Numbered from the stretch's first letter, positions 26,395 through 35,459 are shown. The stretch: 64,000 nucleotides of DNA from Leptolyngbyaceae cyanobacterium (GCA_036703985.1 DATNQN010000029.1:186001-250000), one strand, 5' to 3'. Numbers and translations: made by a program. Notes: generated from the letters alone by a model not told the origin.

Positions 26395-26410
26395 TGTGAT
26401 TTAGATCACA
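26395..26410. promoter_or_regulatory. Perfect CRP-type palindrome TGTGA-N6-TCACA
   Basis: The sequence TGTGATTTAGATCACA is an exact match to the SyCRP1/CRP consensus (TGTGA-N6-TCACA). On the reverse strand it overlaps the -35 region of the candidate small-RNA promoter, a position from which it could repress or modulate it. It lies 515 bases upstream of the histidine kinase start. Confidence 0.5.
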
Positions 26411-26924
26411 AAAATTTTCTCCATTTTTTGTATGAAACCTATTTGATGATTTGCGATCGCTCCCAAACTTAGTTTTCAATAACATCAGTAATTTTGTAAA
26501 CATAAATACTTTTTAATTAATCTTTTATATTTTTTTAAAAGATTAGTAAAAAGAGCGAACACCTATCATAATTATATATGATGAAAAACTTTGTTTTTTT
26601 TGTTAACAATAAAAAACATATATATGTAATTAAAGATACAACGTCATCATTTTTTTTCTTGTACCTTAGATTAAGGTAAAGAAATTTGAACTTTTATCAA
26701 TTTGCTCGCATTTACAAGTATTACCCGTTCCATAAAATTTTCTCGTAAGATAGAGAAAACCCATACCTGACGTATATGTAACCAGGTGAGACTATATATT
26801 TTTGTCGGTAAGCCTATTACGGATTTTCGTAACTAAAAAAATGTTCAAAAATTTTCAATGATGCTAAGATCGGCAACTTTTACACTTTTAATTTCGTTGC
26901 GTGACTTAGGGAGCTTTTTAGCCA

Positions 26925-28175
26925 ATGACTTGGAACGTAGAACGTAAAATTCAAAGCTTTAATTATGCTCAGAATACACCAGAATTTGGGATAAACCTTT
27001 CCACCAAAAGAGAGATATTAGAACAATCCCTATGCGAAACTAAATATCGCAGCATATTTGAAAACGCCCTAGTTGGAATCTTTCAAGCCACCAAAAACGG
27101 TAATTATTTGATGGTTAACTCAACCTTAGCTACCATTTATGGATACCATTCATCATCGGAATTAATAGCTAATGTAAAAAATATTAAGAAACAATTGTAC
27201 GTAGACAAAAATCGTTATTTAGAATTAATGCGTTTGCTGCAAGAAAATAAGACAATTAAGCGATTTGAATCCCAAGTATATCGTCGGGACGGCACTATAA
27301 TTTGGATTTCCGAAAACGTGCGGCCTATCTATGATAGCAAAGGTAATTTTTTAGGATATGAAGGAACTGTCGAAGATATTACCGAACGCAAATTATCAGA
27401 AAAAATCATCCAAGATGAGCTTAAAAAACAAAGAGATGCTGCTGAATCAAAATATCAATTTTTATCGATGGTTTGCCACGATTTACGAACATTTTTAACC
27501 GTCATCCTCACAGCAAGCGACCTACTTAAATATCATAATAATAAATTAAAAGAAAAAGATAGAGAAAAATATTTTAGCAAAATCTCTACAACCATTAAAA
27601 CAATGAATGAATTGTTAGAAGGACTTTTGGTAATTGGGAAAACAGAATTTGCCAAGCAAACAATTCAAATCGTGCCTTTTGATTTTAGGGGTTTTTGCGA
27701 ATCTATTTGGCAAGACGTTCAGGCAATCACGAAAACCAATCACCAGTTAATCTATTCGAGTATATGCGACAACATAACTCTGATTACTGACAAAACTTTA
27801 CTGCGACAAATCTTAATGAACTTGTTGTTAAATGCCGTTAAATATTCGCCTGAAAGTAATATAGTTTACCTTGATTTAAATTATCAAAATAACCAAATTA
27901 CGTTTAAAATCAAAGACGAAGGAGTAGGTATTCCGAAAGAAGAACAAGATAAATTATTTGAAGCATTTCACAGAGCAAGTAATGCTTTAAAATTTGCAGG
28001 CACTGGTTTAGGTATGACAATTGTCAAACGGGCTGTAGAACTGCAAGGAGGAACGATTTCAGTTGAAAGCGAAGTTGGTAAAGGAACAACATTTGCCGTA
28101 ACTCTACCAACTATTTGTACTAAAATATCAACCAAAGCTTCAGAAACAAAAGTTCTTTGTTGTGTTACTGAATAA
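26925..28175 (+). CDS. PAS-domain sensor histidine kinase
   Basis: This 416-residue soluble sensor has a PAS domain (~39-155, ending with the PAC-like GTVEDITERK). The HisKA helix has His185 in MVCHDLRTFLTV, and the ATPase domain has N303 (NLLLNAVKYSPE), DEGVGIP, an F-box Phe and GTGLGM (359-364). The phospho-acceptor motif has Phe where nearly all kinases have Pro (HDLRTP), which is unusual. No signal peptide or membrane helix is visible, so it senses a cytoplasmic cue. No response regulator is next to it, so it is an orphan kinase. Confidence 0.9.
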   Translation: MTWNVERKIQSFNYAQNTPEFGINLSTKREILEQSLCETKYRSIFENALVGIFQATKNGNYLMVNSTLATIYGYHSSSELIANVKNIKKQLYVDKNRYLELMRLLQENKTIKRFESQVYRRDGTIIWISENVRPIYDSKGNFLGYEGTVEDITERKLSEKIIQDELKKQRDAAESKYQFLSMVCHDLRTFLTVILTASDLLKYHNNKLKEKDREKYFSKISTTIKTMNELLEGLLVIGKTEFAKQTIQIVPFDFRGFCESIWQDVQAITKTNHQLIYSSICDNITLITDKTLLRQILMNLLLNAVKYSPESNIVYLDLNYQNNQITFKIKDEGVGIPKEEQDKLFEAFHRASNALKFAGTGLGMTIVKRAVELQGGTISVESEVGKGTTFAVTLPTICTKISTKASETKVLCCVTE

Positions 28176-28202
28176 CTATCTATATGTTATGAAACAAACA
28201 TC

Positions 28203-28306
28203 ATATAGCGCTCCTAAATGAATTGCGAACAACTAAACCTCACCCAACCCTCCCCTTGGTAAGGGGAGGGCTAGGGTAGGGTTGATTATTTAAATAGGAT
28301 CGCTAT
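28203..28306. repeat. 104-bp MITE-like element with TATAGCG(C/A)TCCTA ends
   Basis: The terminal inverted repeats TATAGCGCTCCTA (28203-28215) and TAGGATCGCTATA (28294-28306) match at 12 of 13 positions. An inner hairpin, CCCTCCCCTT and AAGGGGAGGG (28247-28269), lies between them. It follows the kinase stop codon and may also terminate that gene. It contains no reading frame, as expected of a miniature inverted-repeat element. Confidence 0.6.
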
Positions 28307-28365
28307 AGTAGAAATTCAGATACACGATGTGTCGCTCTCGTTCGACAATTTACAAATTAATTCTC

Positions 28366-28776
28366 CTACCTTCTATAATAATTATCCGTCACTGGTGTAG
28401 GACGCCCATAACTAAGTCTCCTATACCATTCTGCTGAATTTTTTCCACCAAATTGGTTAGTTACAGGTGTCGGATAATTGCGGATACCGTATCTCCTTTT
28501 CATTTCATTCCTCCATGTTTCGGCATTAGCATTTGTCCCTGCTGTTGCACCAAATTGATTAGTTACAGGTATGGAATAACTGGAAATTCCGTATCTTCTT
28601 TTGATTTCTGTACGCCATTGCTCAAGGCTAGATTGATTTTGTAAAATCTTGGTTCGTGCAACCATCTGGTTATTACATTTACATCCCGCATGGGATGGCA
28701 GAGCAATACTCAATATGGCTATTGTTGTAATAGCGGTAAGAATTTTGGAACGCATAATATTCTGAATAGTTGACAT
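28366..28776 (-). CDS. Secreted repeat protein with WRxExKRRYGI...PVTNQFG units
   Basis: The 136 residues start with a Sec signal (ATG choice at residue 1 or 8, cleavage near SHA|GCKC). A ~35-residue unit is repeated twice, QWRTEIKRRYGISSYSIPVTNQFG (~52-75) and TWRNEMKRRYGIRNYPTPVTNQFG (~87-110). A degenerate third unit follows (EWYRRLSYGRPTPVTDNYYRR). Each unit ends in a conserved PVTNQFG or PVTDNYY. The mature protein is basic and rich in Arg and Tyr. I do not recognise the family; it may be an extracytoplasmic structural or adhesive peptide. Confidence 0.7.
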   Translation of the reverse strand: MSTIQNIMRSKILTAITTIAILSIALPSHAGCKCNNQMVARTKILQNQSSLEQWRTEIKRRYGISSYSIPVTNQFGATAGTNANAETWRNEMKRRYGIRNYPTPVTNQFGGKNSAEWYRRLSYGRPTPVTDNYYRR

Positions 28777-29288
28777 CTGAGGTTCGCAAAGAGATGCTAA
28801 CTATTTACAGAACTAGCTGACTGCCATCCGGATATTAACTAGGGGCTATGGGCTGGGTACTAGGGAAAGAATAATCTAGAATTAAGAGATTGATATATAT
28901 TAATATAGAGAAATTTGAATTAAAGTGATCGCTCTTTTTCAGTATACAGATAAAAGAGCGATCGCACTTACTTTAAATTATGGGATAAGCCGTATGGTAA
29001 TGTTTCTGTTGATTCTGCAATTTTATTGTTATGCAAGAGGCACATTTCTCGCATAAAGATTTGTTTTACAAAAAATTTTTGATGTTTATCCAGTTCCTCA
29101 ATTATTCGTTGTATCACCATAAGCCAGCAGACGCTATCCACAATCGAAAACGGGAAACGCAAAGTAGACTGAGATCTTGCACCTGGGCTATCACCTTAGT
29201 TTCTTGCAAATAGCTAAACCTGAAAGCCTAGATTTTTCGTAAAGAAACCCGGTTTTTCAGGTCTTGTTGAGAATGGTGCAAGATCTGA
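28777..29288. other. Degraded gap with an inverted-repeat element
   Basis: Open frames here lack the codon bias of neighbouring genes, and I support none of them. The gap contains a 115-bp element (29172-29286) and the GAAACCCGGTTTTTC half-palindrome at 29244-29258. Confidence 0.55.
29172..29286. repeat. 115-bp element with AGATCTTGCACC terminal inverted repeats
   Basis: The ends are AGATCTTGCACC (29172-29183) and its exact complement GGTGCAAGATCT (29275-29286). An inner inverted pair, ACCTGAAA and TTTCAGGT, and a GAAACCCGG half-palindrome lie inside. It sits directly upstream of the first gene remnant, which suggests an insertion in this accessory zone. Confidence 0.6.
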
Positions 29289-29501
29289 GTAGACGCAGAA
29301 AGGGAGTTACCTGCATTTGCAGGCGTGTATGGCAAAACCATCGACTATTTTTACGAAACCTTAGAACTAGCCACCGCACCCCCACCCGCACCACTACCCA
29401 AACGCAAGTCTGTTGTTACAGTTGACCTGGAAGCCCTCACCCATCGCGATAAGCTAGAACTAGCAGTAGAACTGATTCACAACGTTTTGCAAGAAACCTA
29501 G
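29289..29501 (+). pseudogene. Gene remnant A (no start codon)
   Basis: A 70-codon open frame ends at TAG 29499-29501 and reads ...ELPAFAGVYGKTIDYFYETLELATAPPPAPLPKRKS, then VVTVDLEALTHRDKLELAVELIHNVLQET. There is no credible start codon: a TGA precedes it and a GTG at the repeat is the only candidate. The first part is repeated at 30164-30260. It looks like the C-terminal piece of a gene whose front was lost. I do not recognise the family. Confidence 0.55.
29316..29412 (+). repeat. 97-bp direct repeat, copy 1
   Basis: It begins TTTGCAGGCGTGTATGG and ends AAACGCAAGTCTG. The match to 30164-30260 is close (differences include GCGTG/TATC, TTT/CTTC and AGCC/ACCC). The two copies flank the Uma2 gene at 29516-30130. 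Confidence 0.85.
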
Positions 29502-29515
29502 CTAATGAGGGATAT

Positions 29516-30130
29516 ATGGAAACCAAGCCAGAAGAAATAATCTTGCTTGAGGAATCTGCCAATTCCTCAAAATTCATGACTCTAACTGTCAAACATCTCG
29601 AACAGCTGCAAACCATCCTGAAAGAAAATCATCTCGACTACCAACTGGAATTACGGGACGGAAAAATTATCGTTATGGGTCCATCAGATATCGTATCCAG
29701 CGAAATAGGCGCACAGTTTTGTCGGCTGCTGGGCAACTGGGTTTACCCGCGACGACTGGGGCGGGTTTTTGAATCCAGCGGCGGATTTATTTTACCTAAT
29801 TCCGACTTAACTGCACCGGATGTTTCCTTTGTTAGTGCAGAAAGACTCAGGCAAAGTCCCCGCTACTTCGGTCAAATAGTTCCAGACTTAGTAGTAGAAA
29901 TTAAATCGCAAAGCGATCGCATTCGTCCCCTCCAAGAAAAAATTCAATTATTTCTTAACGAAGGAGCTAGAGTTGGAATACTTATCGATCCCGATTTACT
30001 AACTGTTACGGTCTATCGCCTCAATAACCAACCAGTAGTGTTAAACAATGGAGATATTCTGACGATTCCAGAGCTATTTCCTGATTGGGAATTGCCAATT
30101 TCTGAATTATGGCCTCCAGTATTTGAATAG
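29516..30130 (+). CDS. Uma2 family (DUF820) restriction-endonuclease-fold protein
   Basis: This 204-residue protein has the Uma2 core: DGKIIVMGPSDIVSSEIG, then LTAPDVSFVSAERL, a PD-(D/E)XK-like VPDLVVEIKSQSDR and KIQLFLNEGARVGILIDPDLLTVTVYR. The Glu-X-Lys active-site pair (EIK) is intact, unlike in the Uma2 at 12492-13070. The first ~25 residues are a variable extension. The gene starts 14 bases after remnant A and lies between the 97-bp direct repeats, so it may have arrived with a duplication. The function of the family is unproven. Confidence 0.88.
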   Translation: METKPEEIILLEESANSSKFMTLTVKHLEQLQTILKENHLDYQLELRDGKIIVMGPSDIVSSEIGAQFCRLLGNWVYPRRLGRVFESSGGFILPNSDLTAPDVSFVSAERLRQSPRYFGQIVPDLVVEIKSQSDRIRPLQEKIQLFLNEGARVGILIDPDLLTVTVYRLNNQPVVLNNGDILTIPELFPDWELPISELWPPVFE

Positions 30131-30163
30131 AAATATACTTAATCAGCGAATTATAGAAACCCA

Positions 30164-30260
30164 TTTGCAGGTATCTATGGCAAAACCATCGACTACTTCT
30201 ACGAAACCTTAGAACTACCCACCGCACCCCCACCTGCACCAATACCTAAACGCAAGTCTG
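30164..30260 (+). repeat. 97-bp direct repeat, copy 2
   Basis: Same length and near-identical to 29316-29412. It leads directly into remnant B, whose frame continues from a shifted reading frame, so the duplication or junction disrupted a gene here. Confidence 0.85.
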
Positions 30261-30359
30261 GTCAAAGATATTTTAGATGGTTTAATTGCACAAGGCGCAC
30301 GCATCAGTCAAAGACTATACCAAGAAGCTTTAGCGATCGCAAAAGAATCCTCACTATAA
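30261..30359 (+). pseudogene. Gene remnant B, DUF3368/PIN-like C-terminus
   Basis: The frame GTC AAA GAT ATT TTA ... CTA TAA reads VKDILDGLIAQGARISQRLYQEALAIAKESSL, resembling the C-terminal helices of DUF3368 (PIN-like) proteins. It begins out of frame with the preceding 97-bp repeat and has no start codon. It is a broken relic in the same accessory zone as remnant A. Confidence 0.5.
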
Positions 30360-30453
30360 ATCTACAAGCCCTTACCGATTGGGAACGAATACAGCACAAG
30401 TAATTACGTAAAACTAGATAAAATTAACCTTGTGCTTACGTACAGAAGGTTCC

Positions 30454-32796
30454 ATGTCTACTACCTCTCCTTTCTCCCCTGAAGAAATCGCCGCCGAAGG
30501 GATTAAACCTGAAGAATATCAAGAAATCGTCAACCGTCTCGGTCGCCATCCCAACAAAGCTGAGTTGGGGATGTTTGGCGTTATGTGGTCGGAACACTGT
30601 TGTTACAAGAATTCCCGACCACTACTTAAACAGTTTCCCACCACAGGCGATCGCATCCTCGTCGGCCCCGGAGAAAATGCCGGAGTGGTAGACTTGGGAG
30701 ACGGACAACGCCTCGCATTTAAAATAGAATCCCACAATCACCCATCCGCCGTCGAACCATTTCAAGGTGCAGCCACAGGTGTCGGCGGTATTCTCCGCGA
30801 TATCTTTACAATGGGTGCAAGACCGATCGCAGTTTTAAATTCCCTACGTTTTGGCCCATTAGAAGATGCCCGCAATCGCCGAATATTTAGCGGTGTAGTC
30901 GCGGGAATAGCTGGTTATGGCAATAGTGTTGGAGTACCCACAGTTGGTGGCGAAGTATACTTCGATCCCGCGTATTCCGGCAATCCCTTAGTCAACGCGA
31001 TGGCATTGGGATTGATGGAAACTACCGATATTGTGAAAGCTGGTGCAGTTGGCATTGGCAACCCCGTGCTATATGTTGGTTCTACCACCGGACGGGATGG
31101 CATGGGTGGCGCGAGTTTTGCCAGTGCAGAACTTAGTGATGCTTCAATGGATGACCGTCCTGCGGTGCAAGTAGGCGACCCATTTATGGAAAAATCCTTA
31201 ATTGAAGCTTGTTTAGAAGCTTTCAAAACTGGGGCGGTGGCTGCTGCACAAGATATGGGTGCTGCGGGAATTACCTGTTCAACATCAGAAATGGCAGCCA
31301 AAGGTGGAGTAGGAATTGAACTGGATTTAGATAAAATTCCAGTGCGGGAAACTGGTATGGTTCCCTACGAATATTTGTTATCAGAATCTCAAGAAAGAAT
31401 GTTGTTTGTTGCCCATAAAGGTCGCGAACAAGAATTAATTGATATTTTCCATCGTTGGGGATTGCAAGCAGTAGTAGCAGGAACAGTAATTGCCGACCCA
31501 ATTGTGCGAATACTTTTCCAAGGGAAAGTAGCAGCAGAAATTCCTGCCACCGCTTTAGCTGATAACACGCCAATTTATCATCGAGAATTATTACCTGAAC
31601 CGCCAGACTATGTGAAAAAAGCTTGGCAATGGACACCAGAATCATTGCCTAATTCCACTGCTAAAGGAATTGAAATAAATGGTAATTTCCAAACTTGGAA
31701 TGATGTTTTGTTGACGCTTTTAGATACTCCCAGCATTGCTTCTAAACGTTGGGTTTATCGGCAATATGACCATCAGGTGCAGAATAATACCGTAGTAATG
31801 CCCGGTGGTGCAGATGCGGCAATCGTGCGGGTGCGTCCTTTGGAAGGTGAAACTCAGGCTGCTTACTTGCAAAAAGGTGTGGCAGCAACTGTTGATTGCA
31901 ATTCCCGTTACGTTTATCTCAATCCTTATGAAGGTGCGAAAGCTGTCGTTGCAGAAGCGGCGCGGAATCTTAGTTGTGTGGGTGCTGAACCTTTGGCGGT
32001 TACAGATAATCTGAATTTCGGTAGTCCAGAAAAACCAATTGGATATTGGCAGTTGGCAGAAGCTACTCGCGGAATCGCAGAAGCTTGTGGGGAATTTAAG
32101 ACACCTGTGACTGGTGGAAATGTCTCGCTTTATAACGAAACACTCGATAGTGAAGGAAATCCCCAACCAATTTATCCTACGCCAGTGGTGGGAATGGTGG
32201 GATTAATTTCCGATCTTAGTAAGATTTGCGGTCAAGGTTGGCGGCAACCTGGAGATGCGATTTATCTTTTGGGGCAGCGTTTGGATGCTAAAGAGGGAGT
32301 AACGCTAGGTGCTTCTGAGTATTTAGCGAGTATTCACGGTGTTGTGGCTGGCAAACCACCAGTGATAGATTACAATTTGGAACGGCGAGTGCAAGCTGCG
32401 TGTCGAGAAGGTATTCGTCAAGGTTTGGTATCTTCTGCCCATGATTGTGCGGAGGGAGGACTGGCGGTGGCGCTTTCGGAAGCTTGCATTAGCGGTAAGC
32501 TGGGAGCGCAAATTTATTTAGAATTGAATTCAGAAGCTGCCCTACGTTGGGATAATTTGCTGTTTGGTGAGGGGGGATCGCGAATTTTAGTTTCTGTAGC
32601 GCAAGAACGGACGGAAATTTGGGAATCCTATTTGAAGGAACAGCTGGGTGATTTTTGGCAAAAAATCGGTCAAGTGGGTAATGCCGATGATCTTTTACGG
32701 GTTATTACGGCTGACAACCAATCTTCGATCGACGTTAGCATGACAGACGTATGCGATCGCTATCTAAATGCGATCGAACGCCGCCTTGCTATTTAG
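30454..32796 (+). CDS. purL: Phosphoribosylformylglycinamidine synthase subunit PurL
   Basis: This 780-residue large subunit makes formylglycinamidine ribonucleotide in purine synthesis, using ammonia from PurQ. The N-terminus [16 protein letters not shown], the [13 protein letters not shown] segment (HxxYK-like His), the metal-binding [24 protein letters not shown] region, and the second ATP-grasp-like half ([15 protein letters not shown]) match the small-type PurL. The ATG at 30454 is preferred over an upstream TTG. purQ and purS are not adjacent. purF follows 220 bases downstream in the same direction, a usual cyanobacterial pairing. Confidence 0.95.
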   Translation: MSTTSPFSPEEIAAEGIKPEEYQEIVNRLGRHPNKAELGMFGVMWSEHCCYKNSRPLLKQFPTTGDRILVGPGENAGVVDLGDGQRLAFKIESHNHPSAVEPFQGAATGVGGILRDIFTMGARPIAVLNSLRFGPLEDARNRRIFSGVVAGIAGYGNSVGVPTVGGEVYFDPAYSGNPLVNAMALGLMETTDIVKAGAVGIGNPVLYVGSTTGRDGMGGASFASAELSDASMDDRPAVQVGDPFMEKSLIEACLEAFKTGAVAAAQDMGAAGITCSTSEMAAKGGVGIELDLDKIPVRETGMVPYEYLLSESQERMLFVAHKGREQELIDIFHRWGLQAVVAGTVIADPIVRILFQGKVAAEIPATALADNTPIYHRELLPEPPDYVKKAWQWTPESLPNSTAKGIEINGNFQTWNDVLLTLLDTPSIASKRWVYRQYDHQVQNNTVVMPGGADAAIVRVRPLEGETQAAYLQKGVAATVDCNSRYVYLNPYEGAKAVVAEAARNLSCVGAEPLAVTDNLNFGSPEKPIGYWQLAEATRGIAEACGEFKTPVTGGNVSLYNETLDSEGNPQPIYPTPVVGMVGLISDLSKICGQGWRQPGDAIYLLGQRLDAKEGVTLGASEYLASIHGVVAGKPPVIDYNLERRVQAACREGIRQGLVSSAHDCAEGGLAVALSEACISGKLGAQIYLELNSEAALRWDNLLFGEGGSRILVSVAQERTEIWESYLKEQLGDFWQKIGQVGNADDLLRVITADNQSSIDVSMTDVCDRYLNAIERRLAI

Positions 32797-33016
32797 TCTT
32801 CCCAGTCTGGTTTCGATCGAGTAGTTCAGTGAAATTCGTTAGGGCGGTTTTGGTAAAAAATTACACCATAAACTAAATTAGTTAAGTAAGAAACCCGCCC
32901 TGACCGAAAATCAGGTATTGTTAAGACCCGTTTAAGGCCGCTAAACTTTTCTTAATATCTCGCCTTAAAAGCGATCTCTCTCTCGCCAACATTCCGATTA
33001 GGAGCGAAGCCGTAGA
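32797..33016. other. purL-purF gap with a GGGCGG...CCGCCC stem
   Basis: These 220 bases hold a candidate stem formed by AGGGCGG (about 32841-32847) and CCGCCCT (about 32897-32903), followed by AT-rich sequence. It may be a terminator or leader element; it lacks a U-run. No gene is seen. Confidence 0.35.
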
Positions 33017-34510
33017 ATGTTTCCCAACGAACCCCTCTCTGCTGACGAGTATTATCGCATAAGCGATGAGGCGCGACCCGACAAGCCAGAGGAAGCTTGC
33101 GGTGTTTTCGGCATCTATGCCCCGGAGGAAGATGTCGCCAAATTAACTTACTTTGGTTTGTACGCCCTCCAGCATCGAGGTCAAGAATCGGCTGGCATTG
33201 CTACCTTTGATGGCAGGCAAGTGCATTTACATAAAGAAATGGGGTTGGTTTCTCAAGTATTTAATGAAACAATCCTCAAAGATATGATCGGTCAGATTGC
33301 TGTCGGTCATACCCGTTACTCTACTACTGGTTCCAGTCGGGTAGTCAACGCCCAACCAGCAGTGGTGGAAACTCGTTTGGGTTCTTTGGCTCTTGCACAT
33401 AATGGAAATCTTGTCAATACAGTTGAATTGCGAGAGGAGTTGCTACGGCGCAACTGTAATTTAATTACCACCACGGATTCTGAAATGATCGCTCACGCGA
33501 TCGCAGAAGAAATCAACGAAGGTCACGATTGGTTAGAAGGGTCAATACGAGCTTTTCAAAGATGCCAAGGAGCCTTTAGTTTAGCGATCGGCACTCCCGA
33601 TGGAGTCATGGGCGCTCGCGATCCCAACGGCATTCGACCCCTAGTAATCGGTACGATTACCACCGGAGAAGACATTCCCACCACCCGTTATGTCTTATCC
33701 TCCGAAACCTGCGGATTAGATATCATCGGTGCAGAGTACCTGCGAGATGTAGAACCGGGAGAACTAGTTTGGATCACCGAACAAGGATTGGCTTCCTTCC
33801 ACTGGGCACCACAACCCCAACGCAAACTCTGTATCTTTGAAATGATTTATTTCGCCCGTCCCGATAGCGTAATGCGTGGTGAAAGTTTATACAGCTATCG
33901 TTTGCGGTTAGGTCGGTACTTAGCACGAGAATCAGCCGTTGATGCAGATATGGTAATTGGCGTACCAGATTCCGGGATACCTGCTGCGATCGGCTTTTCG
34001 GAAGTTTCCGGTATTCCCTACGCAGAAGGATTGATTAAAAATCGCTACGTCGGTCGCACCTTCATCCAACCTACCCAGAAAATGCGAGAAGTTGGTTTGC
34101 GGATGAAGCTAAATCCCCTCCGAGACGTATTAGCAGGTAAACGGATCGTCATTGTCGATGATTCGATCGTCCGGGGAACCACCAGCCGCAAACTAGTTAA
34201 AACATTGAGAGATGCTGGCGCAACCGAAGTTCACATGAGAATTTCTTCTCCACCAGTTACTCACCCCTGTTTCTACGGCATTGATACAGATACGCAAGAT
34301 CAACTGATTGCCGCTACCAAGTCAATTGCCGAAATCAGCCAGCAAATCGAAGTAGATTCTCTGGCGTATCTCAGTTGGAAAGGAATGCTAGAAGCAACCA
34401 AAGAAGACCCCAATAGTTTCTGTTCCGCTTGCTTCACTGGCGATTATCCGATCGCAATTCCAGAAACAGTCAAACGTTCCAAACTGATGCTGGAAAAAGC
34501 TATTAAATAA
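33017..34510 (+). CDS. purF: Amidophosphoribosyltransferase PurF
   Basis: The 497 residues include an N-terminal propeptide of 27 residues before the catalytic Cys28 (EEACGVFGIY), as in PurF proteins that are self-processed. Four cysteines positioned like those of the [4Fe-4S] Bacillus enzyme are visible: KLCIFEM, HPCFYGID and CSACFTGDYP (two). The PRPP-binding loop is VDDSIVRGTTSRK. It catalyses the first committed step of purine synthesis from PRPP and glutamine. It is transcribed in the same direction as purL. Confidence 0.95.
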   Translation: MFPNEPLSADEYYRISDEARPDKPEEACGVFGIYAPEEDVAKLTYFGLYALQHRGQESAGIATFDGRQVHLHKEMGLVSQVFNETILKDMIGQIAVGHTRYSTTGSSRVVNAQPAVVETRLGSLALAHNGNLVNTVELREELLRRNCNLITTTDSEMIAHAIAEEINEGHDWLEGSIRAFQRCQGAFSLAIGTPDGVMGARDPNGIRPLVIGTITTGEDIPTTRYVLSSETCGLDIIGAEYLRDVEPGELVWITEQGLASFHWAPQPQRKLCIFEMIYFARPDSVMRGESLYSYRLRLGRYLARESAVDADMVIGVPDSGIPAAIGFSEVSGIPYAEGLIKNRYVGRTFIQPTQKMREVGLRMKLNPLRDVLAGKRIVIVDDSIVRGTTSRKLVKTLRDAGATEVHMRISSPPVTHPCFYGIDTDTQDQLIAATKSIAEISQQIEVDSLAYLSWKGMLEATKEDPNSFCSACFTGDYPIAIPETVKRSKLMLEKAIK

Positions 34511-34513
34511 AAT

Positions 34514-34637
34514 TGTCATTAGTCATTAGTCATTAGTCATTTGTGATTAGCAAAAAATTACTCTAATACTGTTTGAGAGTGACTAATTCATCAATATAAC
34601 TAATGACCGATGACTAATGACCGATGACCGATGACCT
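34514..34637. repeat. GTCATTA/ACCGATG short tandem repeats
   Basis: Four GTCATTA/GTCATTT units (34514-34542) are answered after an AT-rich centre by four to five AATGACCGATGAC-type units (34600-34637), giving a long imperfect hairpin. It lies between convergent purF and the chorismate lyase gene, so it may terminate both. It belongs to the same family as 5605-5690. Confidence 0.75.
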
Positions 34638-34638
34638 T

Positions 34639-35253
34639 TTAACCATCCATCTGCATCGGCCCTAAATACTTAGTTAAATAGGGCGAAAAAACCTCATAAA
34701 TCAGGGTAAGGGGTTGTCTGTGATGCCAAAAAATATAATGACGGCCCCAAAATGGCCCCTTGTATCCAAAAGCTCCCTCTAGCACTGCTGAGTGACCGTA
34801 ATAAATTCCCTGCACATCTCGATATAACTCAGTTCGCAACCGTTCTAAACTAGCCCAAATCGGAATAGAACGATTTTGTAAATATTCATCTACATGAGTA
34901 GCTTCCCACCAAGAACAAGCATAAGCTAGTCTTTGTCCGGAAGCAGTACGCAGCCATACCTGTCGCCGGATACGCGGCCCCGGGACTACTTGCATTTGCA
35001 CGGGTGCACTATCTGAATCCATCCCAATCGGGGACATATCGATCAAGTCTACTTCCGTTTTCTCCCCCGTCAGCAGTTGCAAATGGCGTGTTGGAGAACC
35101 GTCGCCTAACAAGAACATTTGCCATGTCGGTGCTAACTGAGTATGAGGCAACCCTTGATTAATAATCTCCTGTCCTCCTTGCCAGATTGGAGTTAAGGCG
35201 TACCAGGAGATAGGGCGGATGAGGGTTTCTGTGGGTCTGAAGATGGCAGTCAA
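34639..35253 (-). CDS. Chorismate lyase (cyanobacterial type)
   Basis: This 204-residue protein fits the cyanobacterial chorismate pyruvate-lyase family (DUF98/UbiC-like), which releases 4-hydroxybenzoate for the head group of plastoquinone. Characteristic parts are LAPTWQMFLLGDGSPTRHLQLLTG, the RRQVWLRTASGQRLAYACSWW strand, and KGPFWGRHYIFWHHRQPLTLIYEVFSP at the end. The start appears to be TTG; no in-frame ATG lies close by. It sits alone, convergent to purF. Confidence 0.82.
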   Translation of the reverse strand: MTAIFRPTETLIRPISWYALTPIWQGGQEIINQGLPHTQLAPTWQMFLLGDGSPTRHLQLLTGEKTEVDLIDMSPIGMDSDSAPVQMQVVPGPRIRRQVWLRTASGQRLAYACSWWEATHVDEYLQNRSIPIWASLERLRTELYRDVQGIYYGHSAVLEGAFGYKGPFWGRHYIFWHHRQPLTLIYEVFSPYLTKYLGPMQMDG

Positions 35254-35459
35254 GGTTCTTCACATAACTTAACTGTCTATCATCATAGCGCCGCTGAAGC
35301 ATATTACTCAGCTACAAACTTACGCATTTCTCGTGCTGATACAATGGCGACAAAAAAGAATCTTTCAAAAGATTGCCAAAATGGTAATCTGAAAGCGATG
35401 TCTATGGCTAGGAATATATTCCTAAGCTTTCTATTTTTTTAAGCCATTAAGCTGTTCGC

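Larger units (their letters stand above)
25988..26924. other. 937-bp gap between apcD and a histidine kinase
   Basis: There is no protein gene. The right part (26450-26900) is very AT-rich. The left-centre holds a reverse-strand promoter-terminator pair described separately as a candidate small RNA (26262-26376). It also holds a perfect CRP-like palindrome (26395-26410) and an 11-bp inverted repeat, GATCTAAATCA (26376-26386) and TGATTTAGATC (26397-26407). Confidence 0.6.

Noticed and set aside
28968-29162. 64-codon reverse-strand frame in the gap after the repeat protein
   Set aside because: No ribosome binding site, no homology recognised, low-complexity AT-rich codons, and it lies next to a repeat element; not supported as a gene.
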